This document shows positions 8,985 to 15,856 of a stretch of 64,000 nucleotides of DNA, in pieces. A program made the position numbers and the translations under genes. The notes beneath the pieces are model-generated. The model was not told where the DNA came from. It saw only the letters and a program-made list of their open reading frames with translations, and did no database searches. Within the stretch, counting starts at the first letter, position 1, and each line of letters starts with the position of its first letter. Source of the stretch: Streptosporangium sp. NBC_01756 (lineage in GTDB: Bacteria; Actinomycetota; Actinomycetes; Streptosporangiales; Streptosporangiaceae); contig NZ_CP109130.1 of the NCBI RefSeq assembly GCF_035917975.1, positions 3,844,001 to 3,908,000 of the forward strand, written 5' to 3'.

Positions 8985-9721
8985 TGGGACACCGTCAGAT
9001 CCGTCATCCGCGCGGCGACCGCTTCAGGAGTGGGAGAGATCAGCTCGCCGACCAGATCGCCGTCGGCGAGGAACAGCACCCGGTCGGCGTACGAGGCCAC
9101 ATTCGGATCGTGTGTGACCATCACCACCGTGGTCAGTCCGTCCCCGGGGCTGTCGACCAGTTTCCGCAGCATGTCCAGCAGTTCGCGTCCGGTGGTGAGG
9201 TCGAGCGCGCCGGTGGGTTCGTCGGCGAAGAGCACGGCCGGACGGGTCACCAGCGCGCGGGCGACGGCGACCCGCTGCTGCTGGCCGCCGGAGAGCTGAC
9301 CAGGGCGGCTCCCGCCCTTGTTCTCCAGCCCCACCTGGGCGAGGGCCCGCTGCACCGTCCGCCGGTCGGGTTTCCGCCCGGCCAACCGCATCGGCAGCGC
9401 CACGTTCTGCTCGGCGGTCAGTGAAGGCAGCAGATTGAACGCCTGGAAGACGAAGCCGGTCGACTCTCGGCGCAGTTCGGTGAGTGCGGTCTCGTTCAGC
9501 CCCGCGATGTCCGTCCCGTCGATGAACACCCGTCCGGATGTGGGCCGGTCCAGAGCGGCGGCACACTGCAGCAGCGTCGACTTCCCCGAGCCGGACGGCC
9601 CCATGACGGCGGTGAACGTCCCCTTGGGAAAGTTCAGCCGGATATCGCGGAGCGCGGTCACCGCGCCGTCGCCCGATCCGTAGGTCTTCGTCAGCGACTC
9701 GAGCCGTACTGCGTCATCCAT
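8981..9721 (-). CDS. ABC transporter ATP-binding protein, MacB/LolD-type
   Basis: 246-aa nucleotide-binding subunit. Walker A GPSGSGKST is at residues 41-49, the Q-loop follows, the signature LSGGQQQR is near 145, Walker B VLFADEPTGALD near 165, and the switch His lies in MVTHDP. The start is placed at the ATG 9721, where GGAG lies about 8 nt upstream and family homology begins. The longer open frame to 9823 would run through an operator-like site. It is the first gene of the two-gene exporter operon and is divergent from tetR at 9913. Confidence 0.93.
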   Translation of the reverse strand: MDDAVRLESLTKTYGSGDGAVTALRDIRLNFPKGTFTAVMGPSGSGKSTLLQCAAALDRPTSGRVFIDGTDIAGLNETALTELRRESTGFVFQAFNLLPSLTAEQNVALPMRLAGRKPDRRTVQRALAQVGLENKGGSRPGQLSGGQQQRVAVARALVTRPAVLFADEPTGALDLTTGRELLDMLRKLVDSPGDGLTTVVMVTHDPNVASYADRVLFLADGDLVGELISPTPEAVAARMTDLTVSQ

Positions 9722-9805
9722 CGATTCTCCGTGAGTGAAGCGTGATGGGGATCGGATGCCTCCCCGTGGTGCCGCGAGGTCGACGTGGCAGCCGCCGACA
9801 GGCCT

Positions 9806-9823
9806 TGTGTACGATGTCCACAT
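9806..9823. promoter_or_regulatory. Operator-like site 1 in tetR/ABC divergent region
   Basis: 18-bp element with arms TGTGTAC and GTCCACA (6 of 7 pairs). It matches site 2 (9883-9900) at 14 of 18 positions in the same orientation. It lies about 85 nt upstream of the ABC ATPase start. Confidence 0.55.
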
Positions 9824-9882
9824 TCGCAGCGCCGCAGCAGGCGGAGTTGCTCAAGGGCGAACGCTCGTAGGTTACACAGCTA

Positions 9883-9900
9883 AGTGGATGCTGTCCACAT
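9883..9900. promoter_or_regulatory. Operator-like site 2 in tetR/ABC divergent region
   Basis: Second copy of the element, containing a perfect inverted repeat GTGGA-5-TCCAC at 9884-9898. It lies 13 nt before the TetR ATG, so binding would repress the regulator. Centre-to-centre distance to site 1 is 77 bp. Confidence 0.55.
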
Positions 9901-9912
9901 AATGGAGCGGTG

Positions 9913-10551
9913 ATGGCTTCCAGTGCAGACGTACCGAAGCGGAACACCTACCGGCACGGCAATCTGCGCAATGCGCTGATTCAGGCCGGACTCGAACTGG
10001 CCCGCGACAGCGGGCCGGACGCGGTGATCCTGCGCGAGGCCACCCGGCGGGCGGGCGTGGTCCCCAACGCCGCCTACCGGCACTTCGCCGACCGCCGCGC
10101 CCTCCTGCGTGCCGTCTCCCAAGCGGCGCTGGCCCGACTGGCCTCCGCCATGGAGACCGAACTGGCCGCCCTGCCGGCGGCTGACGACCCGGCCGAGTCC
10201 GCCCGCGCCCGCATCCGCGCCCTGGCCACCGGTTATCTGCGCTTCGCCCAGGCCGAACCGGGACTTTTCCGTGCCGCCTTCTCCACCACTGAAATGGATG
10301 ACACCGGGGGCGAATCCGCTACCGGAGCCGGTGGCCTGACCGCGTTCCAGCTCCTGGGCGCCGCATTGGAGGACCTCGTCGAGACCGGCGTCCTGCCGTC
10401 CGACCGCCGCCCCGGCGCAGAATATTTCGTCTGGTCCGCCGTGCACGGCCTGGCCGTACTCCTCATCGACGGGCCGCTGCGCGGCCTGCTTCCCGGACAA
10501 GCCCGCGAAGCCGAGCAACGGCTCATGGACTCCATCGAACGAGGCATCTGA
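9913..10551 (+). CDS. TetR-family regulator of the adjacent ABC exporter
   Basis: 212-aa TetR protein with an N-terminal HTH (ILREATRRAGVVPNAAYRHFADRRAL, about residues 39-63). The C-terminal domain has a conserved segment YLRFAQAEPGLFRAAFS near residue 110, seen in TetR proteins that control exporters and redox enzymes. The ATG at 9913 is preferred over the GTG at 9910 because GGAG lies 5 nt before it. It is transcribed divergently from the ABC operon. Two matching 18-bp sites lie between them, which strongly suggests it controls both units. The ligand is unknown. Confidence 0.88.
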   Translation: MASSADVPKRNTYRHGNLRNALIQAGLELARDSGPDAVILREATRRAGVVPNAAYRHFADRRALLRAVSQAALARLASAMETELAALPAADDPAESARARIRALATGYLRFAQAEPGLFRAAFSTTEMDDTGGESATGAGGLTAFQLLGAALEDLVETGVLPSDRRPGAEYFVWSAVHGLAVLLIDGPLRGLLPGQAREAEQRLMDSIERGI

Positions 10552-10686
10552 TCCGCACCTGGACACCGGACAAGTCGTCGAACGCGGCAGGCGGCTCCAT
10601 CGTGATCACGATTCTCGCGGTGGCGGTGGTCGTCGGGCGATCAGCTCTGCGATCTACGGCATCGGCCCGGTACCCGCCGCCCGGTC

Positions 10687-10718
10687 GAGGCGCTCCCGGC
10701 GACCACCGGGAGCGCCTC
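10687..10718. terminator. Bidirectional terminator-like hairpin
   Basis: Perfect 13-bp stem with a 6-nt loop. It lies between the convergent tetR gene (ends 10551) and aldo/keto reductase gene (ends 10787), so it can serve both strands. Confidence 0.7.
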
Positions 10719-10786
10719 GCGAGGATGCCCAAGATGTAAGAGCTCCGGCCGGCCTCCGGCGGGGAGTGCCCGAGCGGAGTGGGAGG

Positions 10787-11629
10787 TCAGTCCGGCACGT
10801 AGTCGAAGGTGTCCGGATGCGGGCCGATCCGGCCCGCCTCACCCTTGTCGAGTGAGTTGATCGCCTCGAACTCCTCCGAGGACAGGGAGAAGCCGAACAG
10901 GTCGGCGTTCTCCTCCATCCGCTTGCGCGACGTCGTCTTCGGGAAGACGATGTCGCCGCGCTGGATGTGCCAGCGCAGTGTGACCTGCGAGATGGTCTTG
11001 CCGTGGGCGGCGGCGATCTTGCCGATCAGTTCGTTGCCGAGCACCGCGCCCTGCGCGAGCGGTCCCCACGCCTCGACCGCGATGCCGTGCCGGCGCGAAG
11101 CCTCGCGGGCGGTGTCGTTGGCGAAGTACGGGTGCACCTCGATCTGGTTCACCGCAGGCACCACCCCGGTCTCGGCGATGATGCGGTCCAGGTGCGCGGG
11201 CTCGAAGTTCGACACGCCCGCCGTGCGCAGCCGGCCGTCGGCGACCAGGTCGGTGACGGCCTTCCAGGTCGAGACGTAGTCGCCGTCGTAGCGCGTGGGC
11301 AGCGGCCAGTGGATCAGGAAGAAGTCGAGCCGGTCCAGGCCGAGGTTTTCCAGGGTCTCGTCGAAGGAACGGCGCACGTCGTCCGGACGGTGGTTGCCGG
11401 TGCTGAGCTTGCTGGTGATGTACAGCTCCTCGCGCGGGATGCCGGATGCGGCGATGGCGGTGCCGACTCCCTGCTCGTTGCCGTACATCTGCCCGGTGTC
11501 GATGTGGCGGTAACCCACCTGGAGCGCCTGACCGACGATGTCGGGGGCCTGGTCCGGTGGGATGAGAGACGTCCCGAAGCCGAGCTGCGGGATGGTGCTC
11601 TGGTCGTTGAGAGTGATCGTCGGAACCAT
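10787..11629 (-). CDS. Aldo/keto reductase, 2,5-diketo-gluconate reductase type
   Basis: 280-aa AKR of the AKR5-like group. Asp44 and Tyr49 lie in HIDTGQMYGNE, Lys74 in ITSKL and His107 in FLIHWPLP, completing the tetrad. TAGVSNF and PKTTSRKRMEEN (cofactor binding) are also typical. Members reduce keto-sugars, aldehydes and other carbonyls with NADPH. The ATG at 11629 matches the family start; a GTG at 11638 is possible and neither has a strong ribosome site. It is a lone gene, convergent with tetR, and differs in subfamily from the two AKRs at the left end. Confidence 0.9.
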   Translation of the reverse strand: MVPTITLNDQSTIPQLGFGTSLIPPDQAPDIVGQALQVGYRHIDTGQMYGNEQGVGTAIAASGIPREELYITSKLSTGNHRPDDVRRSFDETLENLGLDRLDFFLIHWPLPTRYDGDYVSTWKAVTDLVADGRLRTAGVSNFEPAHLDRIIAETGVVPAVNQIEVHPYFANDTAREASRRHGIAVEAWGPLAQGAVLGNELIGKIAAAHGKTISQVTLRWHIQRGDIVFPKTTSRKRMEENADLFGFSLSSEEFEAINSLDKGEAGRIGPHPDTFDYVPD

Positions 11630-12184
11630 GGCACTCACCGTAGACGCGGAATTCCCGGTCAGAAAGTCCTTAACAGACCTACCTCCCGATTGTCAGGACA
11701 TCAGCGGGTTAAGGGCAGACCGAATACACCGAATATATTCGCAACATATCCCGCCGAAATCGGTAATGGGCCGAGACAGGTAATGACTTTCCAAGCAGCC
11801 GAAAAGAGGGCCGAAAAGAGAAGGGCACGGCTCCCGAGGATCGGAGGTCTCTGCCGCCACCTGATCCGAGGGGAGATCGCGCCCGTCGCACCATCATCGC
11901 TGATCACCGCCACCGACCGTGAGCAGGCTTGGGCGCACGGTCCCCGATTCACCGGTCCGGCCGAGCCTTATGAAATGGTTCGCCTTGGTCTCGGATCCAC
12001 GAGAACGAAGCGGGCAGCGGCGCGTCCTCCACCTACTCAAGATCGAGGACGCGAGATCAAACTGATCGATCACAAACTCACCGGGCCCTGGTTCGCCGGG
12101 GTTTCGGCCGGTAACGTGCCGCTGGAAAAGCGCCGAGCCACTCCTCAGCGCTCGGTTTGGATCGAGACAAAAGGGAGGGTTCGG
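11630..12184. other. Intergenic region, no gene seen
   Basis: About 550 bp between divergent genes. It includes an unusually AT-rich patch near 11720-11760 with a perfect 12-bp palindrome CGAATATATTCG at 11730-11741. Promoters for both flanking genes probably lie here. No credible coding frame or RNA gene was recognised. Confidence 0.5.
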
Positions 12185-13813
12185 ATGCCACCGAACCAAA
12201 CTCGCGGCACCCGGCCGGTCGCCCGGCTGCTGTGCGTCGTCGCGGTGAGCGCGGCCATCGCGGGTGTCGCGGGTGCCGGTGCACTCACACCGGCGACGGC
12301 GGACGCCCCGGGTGCGCGCGGCGTCGCGTCGACGGCGGAGACCCCGGATGGGCGCGGTGTCGCGTCGACGTGGTCGGCACCCAACGGCGACAAGGCGAGC
12401 ACGCGACGCGTCCGCGGTCCGATCGACTCCACGTCGGTCTCGCGCCTCGGCGTCGCCTGGTCGGTCCCGATCCAGGCGCCTACGGACCGCTGGCCGGGCG
12501 GCTACGCGGCGACGCCCGTCGTGGCCGACGGCGTCGTCTATACGCAGGATCTCGGCTCGAACGTCTACGCGGTCGAGCTGCGCACCGGCCGACTGCTGTG
12601 GACGAAGATGTACAACGCCCCCAGCAGCGGCCCCAACGGTGTGAACGTCGGTGACGGCCGGGTGTACGGCGCGACCGTCACGTCCGCGTTCGCACTGGAC
12701 GCGCGGACGGGTGTGGAGCTCTGGAGCAAGCCGCTCGTACGCAACCAGAGCGAGGGCATCGACATGGCCCCCGGCTTCAACGACCACACCGTCTACGTCT
12801 CCACGGTCCCCGGCAACGCCGACGCCTTCTTCACCGGCGGCAGCATCGGGGTGCTCTGGGCACTGGATGCCAGGACCGGCCGTACCAAGTGGAAGTGGAA
12901 CACGGTCCCGACCGACCTCTGGGGCAACCCGGAGCTCAACGCCGGCGGTGGACTGTGGCATCCGCCGAGTTTCGACGAGAAGGGCGACCTCTTCGTCTCC
13001 GTCGGCAACCCGTCGCCCTTCATGGGTACGGAGGAGTACCCGTGGGGATCGAGCCGTCCGGGGCCGAACCTCTACACCAACTCCATCGTCAAGCTCAACG
13101 CGGCGACGGGCACTCCGCTGTGGTACCAGCAACCCCTTCCCCACGACATCTACGACTGGGACCTGCAGAACTCCCCGGTCCTGACCAAGGTGCACGGCAG
13201 GCCGGTGGTGCTCGCCTCGGGCAAGGTGGGCTACGTCTACGCCTACGACCAGCGCACCGGCCAACTGCTGTGGAAGACCCCGGTGGGCAAGCACAACGGG
13301 CATGACGGCGACAACCTGATCGCGCTCAAGGGCGACTACTCGAAGATGCCGACATTGCCGTTCACCATCTATCCCGGTGTGCTCGGCGGCATCCCGGCGC
13401 CGATCGCCGTGGACGACACGACCGTGTACGCCGCGGTGAACAACTACGCCGCGACGTGGACGAACCAGACCGTGCCCACGTTCCCGCCGTTCGACGAGGC
13501 GACGGGCGAGCTGGTCGCGATCGATCTGGCGACCGGCGCGATCAAGTGGACGCACCCGTTCGCCCAGTCACCGTACGGCGCGACGAGCGTGGTCAACGAC
13601 CTCGTCTTCACCACGACGTTCGACGGAACGGTTCACGCGCTGAACACCCGGACGGGCCAGGAGGCCTGGCAGGCGACCCTGCCGGCCACGTCGAACTCGC
13701 CGGTGGCGATCCACGGGGACACCGTGCTCGCGGCCGGCGGCTGGCCGCAGGCCCCCGGCCAGACGGCCGAGATCGTCGCCTACCGCCTCGGCGCGACCGG
13801 CCTCTCCCGCTGA
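12185..13813 (+). CDS. Secreted PQQ-type beta-propeller quinoprotein
   Basis: 542-aa exported protein. The signal peptide is Arg-containing followed by the hydrophobic LLCVVAVSAAIAGVAGAGAL. The mature part is an eight-bladed-type propeller with repeated patterns such as VYAVELRTGRLLW, ALDARTGVELW and VYAYDQRTGQLLW. GGGLWHPPSFD and YDWDLQNSPVL resemble quinoprotein dehydrogenases, so oxidation of an alcohol or sugar using PQQ is plausible. No CxxCH heme motif is present. The ATG at 12185 has GGGAGGG about 8 nt upstream; the much longer open frame upstream is antisense to the AKR. A strong terminator follows. Whether it binds PQQ is inferred. Confidence 0.82.
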   Translation: MPPNQTRGTRPVARLLCVVAVSAAIAGVAGAGALTPATADAPGARGVASTAETPDGRGVASTWSAPNGDKASTRRVRGPIDSTSVSRLGVAWSVPIQAPTDRWPGGYAATPVVADGVVYTQDLGSNVYAVELRTGRLLWTKMYNAPSSGPNGVNVGDGRVYGATVTSAFALDARTGVELWSKPLVRNQSEGIDMAPGFNDHTVYVSTVPGNADAFFTGGSIGVLWALDARTGRTKWKWNTVPTDLWGNPELNAGGGLWHPPSFDEKGDLFVSVGNPSPFMGTEEYPWGSSRPGPNLYTNSIVKLNAATGTPLWYQQPLPHDIYDWDLQNSPVLTKVHGRPVVLASGKVGYVYAYDQRTGQLLWKTPVGKHNGHDGDNLIALKGDYSKMPTLPFTIYPGVLGGIPAPIAVDDTTVYAAVNNYAATWTNQTVPTFPPFDEATGELVAIDLATGAIKWTHPFAQSPYGATSVVNDLVFTTTFDGTVHALNTRTGQEAWQATLPATSNSPVAIHGDTVLAAGGWPQAPGQTAEIVAYRLGATGLSR

Positions 13814-13818
13814 TCGGC

Positions 13819-13861
13819 GCACGCCGTCGCAGCGGATACCGGGCCCGCTGCGACGGCGTGC
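13819..13861 (+). terminator. Strong terminator hairpin after PQQ gene
   Basis: Perfect 17-bp GC-rich stem with a 9-nt loop, starting 5 nt after the stop codon of the quinoprotein gene. Confidence 0.8.
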
Positions 13862-13952
13862 GACCGCGCTTCGCTCACCCCGCTTGCCCGTCGGACGCGG
13901 CGGCGACGCCCCGGTGGTCAAGGCGACCGCCGGTGCCCTGAGTCGACGGGTG

Positions 13953-14279
13953 TCATCTCCCGGCCGCGCCGGATTTCCCGCTGATGGACTCCTGATAGAT
14001 GTCCGCGTAGGTGCGCGAGTCCTTGACCAGGTCGTCGCAGAAGGCGGCGACGTCGCTGCCGATGAGTTCCAGGACTCCCTTGCCGGCCGCGACGCCCTCC
14101 TCGAAGAAATCGACGATCCCTGAGAGCAGGGACCCGCCAAGCAGGTCGATCGGTCCGACCTTGAAGAGGTACCTCTGAATCTCCTTGTAGACGATCTGGT
14201 AGTCCGGCGGGAGCGCCTTGACCCGCGCCGTGTGCGCCCGCCACTGCTTCTTGCCCTCGATGATGTCCTGGATGCCCAC
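13953..14279 (-). CDS. DUF1048-family protein
   Basis: 108-aa helical protein beginning MGIQDIIEGKKQWR. It has the DUF1048 core LPPDYQIVYKEIQRYLF and a C-terminal helix ending in AFCDDLVKDSRTYADIY. The GTG start at 14279 has AGGAGG 6 nt upstream. It is the last gene of a PadR-DUF1048-DUF1048 operon, starting 1 nt after the previous stop. DUF1048 proteins are regularly encoded with PadR regulators, but their molecular job is not established. It is paralogous to its upstream neighbour. Confidence 0.88.
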   Translation of the reverse strand: MGIQDIIEGKKQWRAHTARVKALPPDYQIVYKEIQRYLFKVGPIDLLGGSLLSGIVDFFEEGVAAGKGVLELIGSDVAAFCDDLVKDSRTYADIYQESISGKSGAAGR

Positions 14280-14280
14280 G

Positions 14281-14637
14281 TCAGCCTCCTAGCCGGCCCA
14301 ATTTCCTTGCGACGTTCCTGTTCAACTGCTCGCGCCACCGGTCGCGATGGCTCCGGCCCCCTTCTCCGCCGGCCAGCGCCGCGCAGAAGCCCTGGATGTC
14401 GTCGCCCAGCACCTCGTGAATGCTCTGCCCATCGGCCGCCGTCTCTTCGAGCAGCCCCAGAGCACCGTCGAGAATCGGCATCAGGTTGCGACCCGTGAAG
14501 TCCCCGTAAGGGAAGAGGTGGGCCTTGATCTGTTCCCACGCCGCCCGGTAGTCGGCCGGCAATGCCTCGGCTCGGGCTTCGAACGCCTTCCATTCCCTGG
14601 TGAGATCGCTGCCGGTGATGGTCTCCCAGAAGTTCAT
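14281..14637 (-). CDS. DUF1048-family protein
   Basis: 118-aa paralogue of the gene downstream. It has MNFWETITGSDLTREWKAFE, then LPADYRAAWEQIKAHLFPYGDFTGRN and IQGFCAAL. The start at 14637 is set by AAGGAGGG upstream and by the 4-nt ATGA overlap with the PadR stop, which implies translational coupling. Its function is unknown beyond the association with PadR. The two DUF1048 copies could pair with each other; that is inference. Confidence 0.88.
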   Translation of the reverse strand: MNFWETITGSDLTREWKAFEARAEALPADYRAAWEQIKAHLFPYGDFTGRNLMPILDGALGLLEETAADGQSIHEVLGDDIQGFCAALAGGEGGRSHRDRWREQLNRNVARKLGRLGG

Positions 14638-14960
14638 CTCCCGCCCTCCTTGAGCTTGTCGATCCGCGATGTGATGTACTCCCACTTCGCCCAGAACGTC
14701 GTGAGTTTCTCGCGTCCCGCGTCGTTGAGCGCATAGAACTTGCGCGGCGGGCCCAGCCCGGACGGTCGTTTCGTCACCTGGACGAGCCCGTTCTTCTCCA
14801 GTCGCAGCAGGATGGTGTAGACCGTCCCCTCGACGACGTCGGCGAAGCCGAGTTCGTTCAGCCGACGCGTGATGGCGTACCCGTAGGTCTCCTCGCTGCC
14901 GATGATTTCAAGCACGCAGCCCTCAAGCGTGCCCTTCAGCATCTCCGTCAGGTCGTCCAT
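14634..14960 (-). CDS. PadR-family transcriptional regulator
   Basis: 108-aa winged-helix protein of the short PadR subfamily 1. It shows LEGCVLEIIGSEETYGYAI, GTVYTILLRLEKNGLV (recognition helix) and the wing PPRKFYALNDAGREKL. GAGGA lies 7 nt before the ATG. It is first in the operon with two DUF1048 genes. Overlapping palindromes at 14985-15006, immediately upstream, are its likely operator, giving autoregulation. Effectors of PadR proteins vary and none can be named here. Confidence 0.9.
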   Translation of the reverse strand: MDDLTEMLKGTLEGCVLEIIGSEETYGYAITRRLNELGFADVVEGTVYTILLRLEKNGLVQVTKRPSGLGPPRKFYALNDAGREKLTTFWAKWEYITSRIDKLKEGGR

Positions 14961-14984
14961 CGTGGGTCCTCTTCGCTCTCTTGG

Positions 14985-15006
14985 TACTCGGTGCTACCGA
15001 GTAGCA
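14985..15006 (-). promoter_or_regulatory. PadR operator: overlapping perfect palindromes
   Basis: A perfect 7-5-7 inverted repeat (TACTCGG/CCGAGTA, 14985-15003) overlaps a perfect 6-3-6 one (TGCTAC/GTAGCA, 14992-15006). They lie 25-46 nt upstream of padR, where a promoter is expected. Confidence 0.6.
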
Positions 15007-15148
15007 CTACACGGTACCACGGAGTAGATGACCGGATGCCCGGCAAGCGGCGGGCACCGACCACGGAGGCGATTCGCATCATCGGCGCCGCGGTCGTCCT
15101 CAACCCCGTCATCGCCCGAACCCGACAATTGTCAGATACGCCCTGTTT

Positions 15149-15256
15149 CGCACTCGGGAAGATGCACGCCGAACCGGACCCGTCCACGATGATCGGCATG
15201 TCCGCACTCAGGAAGATGTGTGCCGAACCCGATCCCGCCGCCGTTGGAGCGATACA
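15149..15256. repeat. Decayed 54-bp tandem duplication
   Basis: The segment starting CGCACTC at 15149 recurs at 15203. The first ~35 nt are well conserved and the rest has diverged. It lies in an 850-bp gene-free stretch (15007-15856) ahead of the NRPS gene. I see no coding frame in that stretch. Confidence 0.55.
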
Positions 15257-15570
15257 TGTGCCCGATCCGGCATGCGGCGGCCACGCCGGGTCGGTGTCGT
15301 GCGACCGCCGGACAGGTGAGAGATCACAGCCGGATGGCGCTCTGCCGAGCGCTTCAAGCCACGCCGACGTCGCGACACCGGGGAACGGAAGATGTCTGCC
15401 GCGGACGGCAAGACGGCCGAGGGGCCGGTGCGCCGCAGTCATCGGACCCTCCGGTCCTCTGTGAACAGCCCGGTCCGGGGACGCCGGACGCCACGTGTCA
15501 CCGGATGAGCCACCGAGGGGCCGGCCGTGTTCCGGCATCCCCGTGAACCGTGGTGCGGACCACGGCCCAC

Positions 15571-15640
15571 GCGCTTCTTGACATCCTCCCCTTCCTGAAG
15601 GAAGGGGACTCTCACGGTCACCCGTGAGGTTTCCCGCTTC
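15571..15640. mobile_element. IS200/IS605-type end remnant (paired hairpins)
   Basis: Two consecutive hairpins: a 9-bp stem with a TGAA loop (15587-15608) preceded by CTTGACATCC, then a 7-bp stem with a TCAC loop (15611-15628). This arrangement resembles the transposon end and omega-RNA region beside tnpB genes in actinomycetes. No tnpA or tnpB reading frame is present, so it would be a solo relic. Assignment is by pattern memory, not alignment. Confidence 0.4.
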
Positions 15641-15856
15641 ACCGCCGGTCGCCCGCCCGGAAGGATTTCCGTTGAGGTCCTACACCAGCTCCACAGGCGT
15701 TTCACGTCTCCGCCAGCCCGGCGGCGAGGGTGTTGCCGATCACCCAAGCAGCGGCTCGATCATCGCCACCGCCGAACACGTCACCGAACCGCGCGCCGCC
15801 ACGCCGCGTTCCCTCTCCCGCCCGAAGGCGCGGGTATCCACGCTCAAGGAGATGTG

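Noticed and set aside
10967-12184. N-terminal extension of the PQQ gene frame
   Set aside because: The upstream 400 codons are antisense to the AKR and noncoding spacer. A signal peptide and ribosome site mark the true start at 12185.
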